DNA from: Shewanella avicenniae
GTDB lineage: Bacteria > Pseudomonadota > Gammaproteobacteria > Enterobacterales > Shewanellaceae
Reading direction: 5' to 3'
Length of the DNA: 64,000 nt
Assembly: GCF_017354945.1 (NCBI RefSeq)
Contig: NZ_CP071503.1
Span: forward strand, 620,001-684,000
Position numbers and translations under genes: made by a program. Position 1 is the stretch's first letter. Each line of letters starts with the position of its first letter. The notes under the pieces are model-generated. The model saw only the letters and a list, made by a program, of their open reading frames with translations. It searched no databases and was not told where the DNA came from. Below are positions 45,906-53,159 of the stretch, piece after piece.

Positions 45906-46602
45906 TCCGCAGCAAAATAGCTCGCAGCAAAATCAGTATCGGCAGATTTGGGCTGCTGGCATGTGGGATAACAACATCGTACTCAAGCAGTCGCTGGCGT
46001 TGTGTCCACTGTTGGCGGTCACCAGCAGTGCCACTAACGGCCTCGGATTGGGCTTGGCAACCATGGTGGTGATGATCGCTTCTAACGCCCTGACCTCAAT
46101 GGCAAAAGGGGTGATCAGCAAAGCGGTGCGCATTCCCGCCAATATCATCATTATCGCCTCTTTGGTGACCTTGATTGACGCACTGCTCAACGCTTGGCTA
46201 CATCCACTGCACAAAGTGTTAGGGCTGTTTATTCCGCTAATTGTGACCAACTGCGCCATTCTCGGGCGGGTGGAATCGTTTGCCAGCAAATCGCCGTTGA
46301 TGCCGTCGTTGGTTGATGGATTGGCGATGGGCTTGGGCTTTACGTGGGTGCTGACCATGCTGGGTGGCATTCGCGAAATCTTGGGTAGCGGCACCCTATT
46401 TGCCAATGCCTCCTTGCTGCTTGGGCAACACTTCGCTTTTTTAGAAACCACTGTGATCCCCGAATATCGCGGCTTGTTGCTGGTGATCCTGCCGCCGGGG
46501 GGATTTTTGGTGTTAGGGGCGGTGTTGGCATTTAAACAAAAGGCCGAGCAACTGTTGCTAGAACGTCGTGCGCTGGCCGCTGCGCCAGTGACTGGAGGTT
46601 GA
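45892..46602 (+). CDS. rnfE: Rnf complex membrane subunit RnfE
   Basis: A 236-residue, six-helix membrane protein homologous to RnfA. The N-terminal extension [20 protein letters not shown] is Gln-rich and precedes the conserved [28 protein letters not shown]. The second cysteine lies in [14 protein letters not shown]. It overlaps the rnfG end by 14 bases. RnfA and RnfE form the inverted pair that holds a membrane iron-sulfur centre. Confidence 0.95.
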   Translation: MTQHNPQQNSSQQNQYRQIWAAGMWDNNIVLKQSLALCPLLAVTSSATNGLGLGLATMVVMIASNALTSMAKGVISKAVRIPANIIIIASLVTLIDALLNAWLHPLHKVLGLFIPLIVTNCAILGRVESFASKSPLMPSLVDGLAMGLGFTWVLTMLGGIREILGSGTLFANASLLLGQHFAFLETTVIPEYRGLLLVILPPGGFLVLGAVLAFKQKAEQLLLERRALAAAPVTGG

Positions 46603-46604
46603 GA

Positions 46605-46865
46605 ATGAAAGTGAGTGTGGTGTACGCCCAACCCGAAGAGCAGGTGTGGCTGCCGGTGAATGTGGAGCAACACGCAACCTTGATGTCGGCCATTGAAGCA
46701 TCTGGCATTTTGGCCATGTTCCCTAGCATCCGTTTAGATCAACAGAAGGTGGGCGTATTTGGCAAGATTTGCGCTCTAGACACCGAGCTGCAGGATGGCG
46801 ATCGAGTGGAGATCTATCGCCCGATCACTTGGGTCGCGCCCGATGACGACGATGATGACGATTAA
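46605..46865 (+). CDS. rnfH: RnfH family protein with a poly-Asp tail
   Basis: An 86-residue ubiquitin-like-fold protein of the RnfH family, with VSVVYAQPEEQVWLPVNVEQHATLMSAIEASGI and DGDRVEIYRPITW. The ATG behind GGAGGTTGAGA was chosen. The last seven residues (80-86) are all aspartate, where relatives usually have a mixed basic or polar end. RnfH accompanies rnf operons, but its role is unclear. It is the last gene before the nifF control region. Confidence 0.9.
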   Translation: MKVSVVYAQPEEQVWLPVNVEQHATLMSAIEASGILAMFPSIRLDQQKVGVFGKICALDTELQDGDRVEIYRPITWVAPDDDDDDD

Positions 46866-46884
46866 GCCGCAGTGCTGGAACCAA

Positions 46885-46902
46885 TTGTCAGCTTTACGAC
46901 AA
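46885..46902 (+). promoter_or_regulatory. NifA-type activator site for nifF
   Basis: TTGTCAGCTTTACGACAA differs from the site before rnfA by one base and has TGT-N10-ACA. Its centre is about 97 bp upstream of the start site predicted from the sigma-54 element at 46963. Confidence 0.85.
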
Positions 46903-46962
46903 ATTTGTTCGTTACTGAAGTGAATGAATTAAAACTTAGTATATTTTTCAATGAGATAGTCT

Positions 46963-46978
46963 AGGAACGTGAATTGCA
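46963..46978 (+). promoter_or_regulatory. Sigma-54 promoter of nifF
   Basis: AGGAACGTGAATTGCA has GG/GC spacing, the ACG after -24 and a perfect TTGCA at -12. Transcription would start near 46990, about 65 bp before nifF. Confidence 0.85.
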
Positions 46979-47055
46979 ACTGCTGCTGTGAAGGAGTTGC
47001 AGTGAAAGACAAGGCAATTGCTGACTAAATCATAAATCTGTTGATGGGGTGGACT

Positions 47056-47592
47056 ATGGCACAAATCGGAATTTTCTTTGGCACAGACACAGGTAGTACC
47101 CGTAAAGTGGCCAAACAACTGCAAAAGCTGCTGGGTGATGAGCTGGCCGACAAGCCACTGAACATCAACCGTGTCGAGGCAGAAACCCTCGCGGGCTACG
47201 ATATCTTAATTTTGGGCACGCCGACGCTCGGTGAAGGCCAATTACCCGGGCTTTCTGCGGAATGTCAGGAAGAAAGCTGGGAAGAGTTTATGCCTAACTT
47301 TGATGCAATGGATTTGGCGGGGAAAAAAGTAGCACTGTTTGGTCTCGGTGACCAAGTGAACTACCCCGATGAATTTGTTGATGGTTTAGGCGAGTTGTAT
47401 GACACAGTGGTGGAATGCGGTGCCGAAGTCGTGGGCAGTTGGCCTGTTGATGGGTACGACTTCAACCAATCTGCTGCGGTGGTGGATGATCGCTTTGTTG
47501 GCTTGGTGCTCGACAAAGATAATCAAGCCAGCTTAACTGATGACCGCCTCGGCACTTGGGTGGCACAACTGAAGGCTGAGTTGGGGCTGTAA
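47056..47592 (+). CDS. nifF: Nitrogenase flavodoxin NifF
   Basis: A 178-residue long-chain flavodoxin. The FMN phosphate loop is GIFFGTDTGSTRKVAK at the N-terminus, with LILGTPTLGEGQLPGLS and LFGLGDQVNYPDEFVDG for the isoalloxazine site. NifF passes electrons to NifH. The ATG giving MAQIGIFF was preferred over upstream in-frame codons because GGGGTGG lies just before it and the flavodoxin sequence begins there. It has its own NifA/sigma-54 promoter, immediately downstream of rnf, so the Rnf complex and its acceptor are induced together. Confidence 0.95.
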   Translation: MAQIGIFFGTDTGSTRKVAKQLQKLLGDELADKPLNINRVEAETLAGYDILILGTPTLGEGQLPGLSAECQEESWEEFMPNFDAMDLAGKKVALFGLGDQVNYPDEFVDGLGELYDTVVECGAEVVGSWPVDGYDFNQSAAVVDDRFVGLVLDKDNQASLTDDRLGTWVAQLKAELGL

Positions 47593-47623
47593 TGCCATCG
47601 TTGCCAACCATGGGTTAAACACT

Positions 47624-47649
47624 AACGCCACCTTGAAGGTGGCGTTTTT
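47624..47649 (+). terminator. Intrinsic terminator of nifF
   Basis: A 10-bp stem AACGCCACCT / AGGTGGCGTT with a 3-nt loop ends in a run of five T. It overlaps the stop-codon end of the convergent gene at 47648. Confidence 0.9.
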
Positions 47650-47923
47650 ATGCGCTGGTTTTTAGCTTTTTCATAAACTGTTTAAATTGCGGGCCAAACT
47701 CATCAAACAGCGGGTTTTTATGCTCTTGCAGCATCACTTCGCTAAACAACTTTAAGCCCACAAAGAAGTTGTTGCGCTGTTCCTCACTAAAGCCAAACTT
47801 ACCTTCAACCTTCTCGAGAATCTTAAAGATGTCGTCATGGTTGATGGTTTCAAAGCTCAGGCTTTGCTCGGTTTGCTGGGTGTCATTGAGTTTTTCTACG
47901 GAAATTCGGTATTGATGGGGCAT
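47648..47923 (-). CDS. DUF3861 family protein
   Basis: A 91-residue soluble protein beginning MPHQYRISVEKLND, with FETINHDDIFKILEKV and a C-terminal helical segment. This matches the pattern of the small DUF3861 proteins of gammaproteobacteria, whose function is not known. It is divergent from the MarR gene with an 80-bp gap that contains the operator-like repeats, so the MarR protein may control it. Confidence 0.8.
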   Translation of the reverse strand: MPHQYRISVEKLNDTQQTEQSLSFETINHDDIFKILEKVEGKFGFSEEQRNNFFVGLKLFSEVMLQEHKNPLFDEFGPQFKQFMKKLKTSA

Positions 47924-47958
47924 GGTTTTCCTCTATCGCTATTCTTATGATTGTTTAG

Positions 47959-48000
47959 TTGATAAAATCAATTATCTCGAATTTTAATTGATAAAGTCAA
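47959..48000. promoter_or_regulatory. Two operator-like palindromes in the DUF3861-marR gap
   Basis: TTGATAAAATCAA (47959-47971) and TTGATAAAGTCAA (47988-48000) are near-identical palindromes repeated with a 29-bp period, ending 3 bp before the marR ATG. Short paired palindromes in the divergent gap are typical autoregulatory MarR sites. Confidence 0.65.
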
Positions 48001-48003
48001 CTA

Positions 48004-48435
48004 ATGAGCGTGAGTCAACTGCTATTTTCCGTGTTAGATGCCTACAAAACCGCGTTGCTATCGGCCTTCAGCAAACAACTGCCGGAGTTATCTTTGCTGC
48101 ATTTTCGTGTGCTACGCCAAGTAGGGCGCGGCGCAGAGGCTGAGACTGGCGTGACGCCACTGCAGATAGCGCAAGGGCTGCAGCGCGATAAAGCGCAGGT
48201 CACGCGCTTACTGGCCGAATTGACCGATAAAGCGTGGTTAGTAAAAGTGCCGCATCCGCAAGATAAACGCAGCGTGTTGTTGCAGTTAACCCCGCAAGGG
48301 CAGGTGTTACTCGACCAAGCCTTGCTGCTTGAACAGCAGGTTTCGGCGGCGATGACGCAAGGTGTATCTGCAGCGCAGCAACAGGCATTGAGCGAAGGTT
48401 TGATTAAATTGCAGCAAAATCTCAGCGCAATCTAA
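48004..48435 (+). CDS. MarR family transcriptional regulator
   Basis: A 143-residue winged-helix protein. The DNA-binding region reads TPLQIAQGLQRDKAQVTRLLAELTDKAWLVKVPHPQDKRSVLLQLTPQGQ, the MarR pattern with the DxR wing. It probably represses itself and the divergent DUF3861 gene through the palindromes in between. The ligand is unknown. Confidence 0.92.
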   Translation: MSVSQLLFSVLDAYKTALLSAFSKQLPELSLLHFRVLRQVGRGAEAETGVTPLQIAQGLQRDKAQVTRLLAELTDKAWLVKVPHPQDKRSVLLQLTPQGQVLLDQALLLEQQVSAAMTQGVSAAQQQALSEGLIKLQQNLSAI

Positions 48436-48436
48436 G

Positions 48437-48474
48437 CGAAAAAAAGCCCACTGTTGAGTCAACCAGTGGGCTTT
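48437..48474 (-). terminator. Terminator between convergent marR and the outer-membrane protein gene
   Basis: The stem AAAGCCCACTG / CAGTGGGCTTT (48443-48453 with 48464-48474) is followed on the minus strand by a run of seven T in total. It ends the flavocytochrome operon and may also stop marR transcription. Confidence 0.85.
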
Positions 48475-48519
48475 GCAGGGAACAACAATCGTTATATTGC
48501 GGTAATTAAGCAGCTGCGA

Positions 48520-49419
48520 TTACAGACGTGTGGTGAACTTCAACCAGAACTTATCACCTTCCGGTTTGTTCTCGGTTGACACTTCCGTTTGATAGCGCAG
48601 CTCGACGGAGTAGCCTGCCGCCGTATCAAATTTCACCGCAGGGCCAATGGCAAAGGCTTTGCCTTTATAGCCATCTAAGTACTTCTGGCCATTTTGTTTG
48701 TCGCCAGTCAGCTGTTGGTAGTAATAACCGGCCACACCCAGGGTGAGGTTATTCAGATGGTAGCCAACGGCGTAGTCAAAGTGAAACTCCTGACCTGACT
48801 TGTAATCGGTGTCGTCGTTTTTGCCATTGAAGTCGTACATAAACTTGGCAGATGCTTCAAAGCCGTTGTTTAGATACGTAGCAACAAACACCGGGGTGAA
48901 TACCCAATAGTTGCGGCCTGGATTGGCAAAACGGGTCATGTTGTATTCACCGGTTGGTGCGGTCACTTCCAGTGCAAAGGCATAGTGGAAGTTTGGCGTA
49001 TGCCACCCCAACATCAGTGGTGATATTGAGATATCGCCCAAACCACTGGTGGTAGAACTCACCACCGGCGTGCCATTGACCGCCACTTCACCACTGAGGT
49101 GAACCAGCGGAATGGTGGTGTACATGCCCCAATCTGCGCCGAATAGCTTTTTATCGGTCATGTAGATGAAACGCGATACATCAGCGGTCGCTTGTAGATT
49201 GATATCTGTGCCAGTGTTATCCCCATCGGCATCAGTGACTTTATTCACTGTGTAATGGTTCAGATAATTTTGGTAATACAGCCCTTGCGGTGGCAATGCT
49301 CCCGACATAAAGCCTTCAGCGCCGTTTGGGTAAGCGTTACCGCCGCCTTCAGTGGCATTGGCTTGAAACCCAGCAAATCCCGCAGCAATCACCACGGCAG
49401 TGGCTAAACTCTTATTCAT
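48520..49419 (-). CDS. Outer-membrane transporter of the SphA / MetA-pathway phenol-degradation type
   Basis: A 299-residue protein with a signal peptide ending QANA and alternating amphipathic strands to the C-terminal FTTRL. The segments GLYYQNYLNHY, GLGDISISPLMLGWH and APTGEYN are typical of the SphA-like / phenol_MetA_deg outer-membrane family, often linked to uptake of aromatic or organic acids. The ATG at 49419 has AAGG 9 bp upstream; a longer frame begins right at that site. It is the last gene of the operon with the flavoprotein and cytochrome and may admit their substrate. Confidence 0.82.
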   Translation of the reverse strand: MNKSLATAVVIAAGFAGFQANATEGGGNAYPNGAEGFMSGALPPQGLYYQNYLNHYTVNKVTDADGDNTGTDINLQATADVSRFIYMTDKKLFGADWGMYTTIPLVHLSGEVAVNGTPVVSSTTSGLGDISISPLMLGWHTPNFHYAFALEVTAPTGEYNMTRFANPGRNYWVFTPVFVATYLNNGFEASAKFMYDFNGKNDDTDYKSGQEFHFDYAVGYHLNNLTLGVAGYYYQQLTGDKQNGQKYLDGYKGKAFAIGPAVKFDTAAGYSVELRYQTEVSTENKPEGDKFWLKFTTRL

Positions 49420-49430
49420 TGTCAGCATCC

Positions 49431-50957
49431 TTATTTACCTTGTTTGATGTATTCAACTGCGTGTTTTGCTGCTTCACGACCTGAATACGTCGCAAAGGCA
49501 AACGCGTGACCAGAGGCCCACAGGGTGTAAGTGTCTGAATACAAACCACCGACGTCGTTACCACCAGCATAAAGACCGGTAATCGGTTTTTCATCTGTGT
49601 TGACCACTTGCATGTCATTGGTGACTTTCAAACCACCCACTGAGGTGAAGTGATAAGGCATCAGTTTGACGGCGTACAACTTGCCGTGATTTAACGGACG
49701 CGTCCACATACGGTCTTTGAGGAAGGCTTCATCGTAGTGATTGTTCGCTGCGTTGTTGTATTGCGCATAGCTGGCTTTGAGGTTGGCGACCGGCACATTA
49801 ATCTCTTTTGCCAGCTGTTCAATATTGTCTGCGGCGAAGAAGCTTTCTGATTTAGCGGCCAGTGCATTTTTAATTTCAGTGCGAATATTACCTAGCTTGG
49901 TCATCACCGGTACCAATACGCCAACGCCGTTATCCACCCCGTCTTTGATGGCATGGTCAACTTCTGCATCGTCAAAAATCGCCCAAGCATAGTTACCCAG
50001 TTGACGCCCAATGGCATTCCCCGCATGAGCAAAGCTGAAGGCAACGGTTTCATCGGTAAAGCGCTTGCCGTGGGCGTTGACCCACATGTTGGCTGGCTGC
50101 CAAGTCATAGTGTAGATATTGCCCAGTGGCACAATGCCTTTACCTTCAGTACCTGGATGCAACATCAAGGTTTCACCTTCATGAGCCGCGCCCAGATCTT
50201 TGGCCATCTCAATGCCGTCACCGGTTTTGTTCAATGGCAGTGTTGGCTTGAAGTTCGCGCCGTTATATTTGGTCCATTTATCGATTTTGTCTGGGCTGTT
50301 ACCAAAACCACCGGAGCCGATAATCACCGCTTTGGCGTTAATCACCACATCGTTGCCTTTGTGGTCTTTGGCGCGTACCCCAGTGACTTTGCCATTTGTA
50401 TAGATAAGGCTTTTGGCAGGGGTGCGCATCAGGAATTCTACGCCATCTTTTTCAGCGTGCTCTTGCAGGGCGGTCACCAATGCCGCACCGTGATGGAAGC
50501 GTTTACGATTTTGAATCAAGTGCCAGGTTTCTGGTTCTTTAGGCGAGATTTGCACCACGTCAAAATCAACGCCGCGTTCATGCAGCCAGTTCAGGTTGTC
50601 TGCTGAGTCGTCAACAAACTTGCGGATCAGCGAGGCATCATTATTAAAGTGTGAGTATTCAATAATATGTTCAAACGCTTCATCTTTGGTGAGGCCATAA
50701 GATTTACCGCGTTGCCAATCGCTTTCTACCCCAAACAAGCCTTCAGCAAAGTTTGAGCTGCCACCCAAGTAGGGGTTCTTTTCCAATACGATCACTTTGG
50801 CACCAGCTTCAGCGCCAGTGACTGCGGCGGCGAGGCCAGTAGAGCCGCCACCCACGATGGCAATGTCAGTATTGTAGGTAATGGTTTTGCCGTATGCAGT
50901 TTGGCAAGCAACAGCCAAGACACCTAGGGCAAATGCTTTTTTGAATACAGATTTCAT
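49431..50957 (-). CDS. Periplasmic FAD-dependent reductase (flavocytochrome c flavoprotein subunit)
   Basis: A 508-residue protein with a signal peptide ending AYG and a fumarate-reductase-type FAD domain: IAIVGGGSTGLAAAVTGAEAGAKVIVLEK, then GGSSNFAEG and the active-site region with HGKRFTDET. The C-terminus has GGLKVTNDMQVVNTDEKPITGLYAGGNDVGG. Relatives are FccA, UrdA and methacrylate/acrylate reductases, which reduce a double bond of an organic acid in the periplasm during anaerobic respiration. Here the heme domain is not fused but encoded by the preceding gene. The substrate cannot be read from the sequence. Confidence 0.92.
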   Translation of the reverse strand: MKSVFKKAFALGVLAVACQTAYGKTITYNTDIAIVGGGSTGLAAAVTGAEAGAKVIVLEKNPYLGGSSNFAEGLFGVESDWQRGKSYGLTKDEAFEHIIEYSHFNNDASLIRKFVDDSADNLNWLHERGVDFDVVQISPKEPETWHLIQNRKRFHHGAALVTALQEHAEKDGVEFLMRTPAKSLIYTNGKVTGVRAKDHKGNDVVINAKAVIIGSGGFGNSPDKIDKWTKYNGANFKPTLPLNKTGDGIEMAKDLGAAHEGETLMLHPGTEGKGIVPLGNIYTMTWQPANMWVNAHGKRFTDETVAFSFAHAGNAIGRQLGNYAWAIFDDAEVDHAIKDGVDNGVGVLVPVMTKLGNIRTEIKNALAAKSESFFAADNIEQLAKEINVPVANLKASYAQYNNAANNHYDEAFLKDRMWTRPLNHGKLYAVKLMPYHFTSVGGLKVTNDMQVVNTDEKPITGLYAGGNDVGGLYSDTYTLWASGHAFAFATYSGREAAKHAVEYIKQGK

Positions 50958-50977
50958 TTTCTCATCCCTCGGTATGG

Positions 50978-51340
50978 TTATTTATTGATTTTGCTGAACT
51001 TTGCGTCACGCTCGATCGGGCCATGACAGTCTTGGCAGAATGCGGTGGTTTGGTCATGACTGGTGTGGCAAGCGGTACATTCAAGATGTTCGAAGTGTGG
51101 GCTTTGATGCACGTTCAAATGCATATCTTTGGTTTGCTCACCCAATTTTTCATAACTGGTGTGACAACTGAGACAGGTATCGTTTTTGATGGCGGCGTTA
51201 ACATCGCTACCGTGGCAACTCGCGCATTTAATCCCTTGCTGTAGGTGGTGTTGTTGCCATTTAAAATCTTGTGCATGGGCGATACTGACACCGCCAATGC
51301 AGAGCATCATCATTGAAAAAACTAACGTGGTAATTTTCAT
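50978..51340 (-). CDS. Small periplasmic tetraheme cytochrome c
   Basis: A 120-residue exported cytochrome with four CxxCH sites (CASCH, CLSCH, CTACH and CQDCH) and additional histidines in HLNVHQSPHFEH for axial ligation. The ATG behind AGAGGCAATAAAA was preferred; the longer frame lacks a ribosome site. The pattern resembles the heme domain of Shewanella flavocytochrome c as a free subunit. It should pass electrons from a membrane quinol oxidase to the flavoprotein encoded 20 bp downstream. Confidence 0.93.
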   Translation of the reverse strand: MKITTLVFSMMMLCIGGVSIAHAQDFKWQQHHLQQGIKCASCHGSDVNAAIKNDTCLSCHTSYEKLGEQTKDMHLNVHQSPHFEHLECTACHTSHDQTTAFCQDCHGPIERDAKFSKINK

Positions 51341-51440
51341 TTTTATTGCCTCTATTAGGTGCTGCAAAATGAGCTTTAAGGAGTTTTATTTTGCGAGGCA
51401 ATTTTAAAATTTATGGTTCGATGTTAACTAGCTATTTACT

Positions 51441-51469
51441 ACCTAAAAGCAGCTAGGTGTTATTACCTA
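51441..51469. promoter_or_regulatory. Triple half-site array 1 (ACCTA-N8-TAGGT-N6-ACCTA)
   Basis: ACCTA, TAGGT and ACCTA occur in alternating orientation with spacers of 8 and 6 bases. The flanks give TACCTAA, close to the TACYYMT heptamer bound by NarL-type regulators. The array is about 100 bp upstream of the cytochrome start. The response regulator at 53160 is the natural candidate to bind it. Confidence 0.6.
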
Positions 51470-51548
51470 AAGTATTTGCTAAAGCTATTTTTAAATTATT
51501 TAAAACATAGGTTTATTAATAGATTCTATAAATATGAATTGTTAAATA

Positions 51549-51577
51549 TAGGTAGTGTTACCTATATTGATTTAGGT
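51549..51577. promoter_or_regulatory. Triple half-site array 2, mirror image of array 1 (TAGGT-N6-ACCTA-N8-TAGGT)
   Basis: The same half-sites occur with spacers of 6 and 8 bases, that is, array 1 read from the other strand. The core ATAGGTAGTGTTACCTAT is a perfect inverted pair of TACCTAT, a full match to the NarL heptamer consensus. The array is about 140 bp upstream of the kinase gene, so the two arrays face the two divergent genes. Confidence 0.65.
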
Positions 51578-51713
51578 ATTGGCAGTTAGTTAATTTTTAA
51601 GTTTTAAAAATTGCGTTGCAGATATGTGACTCAATTCTCAAATGAACTTTGACTTAAAAGGTATTTGCTGGCGCACGTAGTAAACTCGGAACCATTAAAT
51701 AGCATGATGATGT

Positions 51714-53138
51714 GTGAGTGAAGGTATGGAATACATTCAGCAAGCCGCGCAGGATGAGGACGGTCTAAGGCATAAATATAATGACTTGTTAGCGTCTCAC
51801 GAACGCTATCGGTTGATGTTTGATCATATTCCGTTGGCTTATATGTCGATGAATGTGAATGCGATTATTATTGATTCAAATAATGCATTTAGTGAGCTCA
51901 CTGGATATGAGCCACAGGAAGTTTTTGGTCGACCTTTTTCATTCTTTTTATTTAATAAAGCAGATATTAAATATCATTTGGAAGTCACATTTCCTGATTT
52001 TAGATGTTCAGGAAGAGCGCGCAGTATTCCGTGGAAATTACGCCATAAATCAGGGCGTGAAATATATGTAATGGTACATGGTAATGCACGGTTTGATGAA
52101 TTTGGCGAGTTTGTTCAAACTCACTGCCTAATTGTAGATGTGACCGAAGAATATCGCGCCAAACAGGAATGTCAAAAAGCGGAATCAAAGGCGCAACTGA
52201 TTTTAGATGTGATTTCTGAACGGGTGACCTTCCACGACAAGCAACGCAATGTGTTGTGGGCGAACAAGATTGCTCGCAACGATTCCAGTAAAGGCTGCCA
52301 AGATGACTGTGATTGTTGTGTAAATCATCAGTCGTCCTGCGATAAATGCCCGGTGATCAGGGTATTTAACAACCAGCAACCGGCCTTTGGTGAGTTGCAA
52401 AATCAAGGGCGCGTACTACAAATCTCGGCCTATCCCGCGTTTAATCATGAGGGTGAACTCGATGGCGTGGTGCAGGTTGCTCGCGATATTACTGAACGGC
52501 GCAATCTTGAGCGGGAAATATTGCGCCTGAGCAGTAGTGAACGGCAGCGCATTGGCCATGATCTTCATGATGGGCTTGGGCAGGAGTTAACTGGGCTAAG
52601 TTTTCTTGCCAGCGCCCTAGCAAATCAATTGGTGGGTCAAGATCCTGCGCTAGAAACCATTGCTTCAAAGATGGTGCAGAGTATCGGCCGCGCCCGCAAA
52701 CGCATGTATAACGTGTTGCAAGGGCTCAACCATATTCCCGATGGCCCAGATGGATTAAGCCGTGCTTTTTATTCGTTAGCAGAGTCGGTGCGGGAACTAT
52801 TTGGTAAACAATGTGTGTTCCATCAACGCGGCGAGCTGCACATCGATGACACAGTGTTGTGCGCCCATTTATTCAATATTGTTAATGAGTCGGTGAATAA
52901 TGCGCTGAAATACAGTGGCTGTCAGCAGATTGAGATCAGCATTGATGCTAATGCTGAGCGGCTGGTTGCTGAGGTAAAAGACGATGGCTGTGGTATGCAC
53001 AATAGCACTTCAAGAGTTGGTGCTATGGGGCTGAAAATTATGCAGTTTCGTGCCTCGATTATGAATGCAGAATTGCATATCGACTCCAATGACCATGGCA
53101 CCAGCATTCGCTGTGAAGTGCCGTTAGCGACCCATTAA
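51714..53138 (+). CDS. Cytosolic PAS-PAS histidine kinase of the NarX/NreB class with a Cys cluster
   Basis: A 474-residue protein without membrane segments. It has a PAS domain (about 30-150), a second PAS-like domain (about 160-265) whose core carries six cysteines (195, 199, 201, 202, 209 and 212, ending CDKCP), and a HisKA_3 dimerisation domain with SERQRIGHDLHDGLGQ (phosphoacceptor His285). An HATPase domain with NESVNNALKYS and DDGCGM follows. The Cys-rich PAS suggests redox sensing through a cluster, heme or disulfide, as in NreB. The start may be the GTG at 51714 or the ATG four codons on. It is followed 21 bp later by its response regulator. Confidence 0.9.
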   Translation: MSEGMEYIQQAAQDEDGLRHKYNDLLASHERYRLMFDHIPLAYMSMNVNAIIIDSNNAFSELTGYEPQEVFGRPFSFFLFNKADIKYHLEVTFPDFRCSGRARSIPWKLRHKSGREIYVMVHGNARFDEFGEFVQTHCLIVDVTEEYRAKQECQKAESKAQLILDVISERVTFHDKQRNVLWANKIARNDSSKGCQDDCDCCVNHQSSCDKCPVIRVFNNQQPAFGELQNQGRVLQISAYPAFNHEGELDGVVQVARDITERRNLEREILRLSSSERQRIGHDLHDGLGQELTGLSFLASALANQLVGQDPALETIASKMVQSIGRARKRMYNVLQGLNHIPDGPDGLSRAFYSLAESVRELFGKQCVFHQRGELHIDDTVLCAHLFNIVNESVNNALKYSGCQQIEISIDANAERLVAEVKDDGCGMHNSTSRVGAMGLKIMQFRASIMNAELHIDSNDHGTSIRCEVPLATH

Positions 53139-53159
53139 TTGCGCCGGAAATCATAGGGT

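Larger units (their letters stand above)
51341..51713. other. 373-bp divergent control region between the cytochrome and histidine-kinase genes
   Basis: There is no gene. It contains the two ACCTA/TAGGT arrays (51441-51469 and 51549-51577) plus one further TAGGT at 51508. A partial CRP-like TGTGA-N6-TCTCA is at 51625-51640. Confidence 0.6.

Noticed and set aside
45933..46673. 246-codon minus-strand open frame antisense to rnfE/rnfH
   Set aside because: It is a shadow frame caused by GC-skewed codon use. RnfE and RnfH on the other strand are certain.
51625..51640. CRP-like TGTGA-N6-TCTCA before the histidine kinase
   Set aside because: It is only a 9 of 10 core match with poor flanks, too weak to call without genome-wide context.
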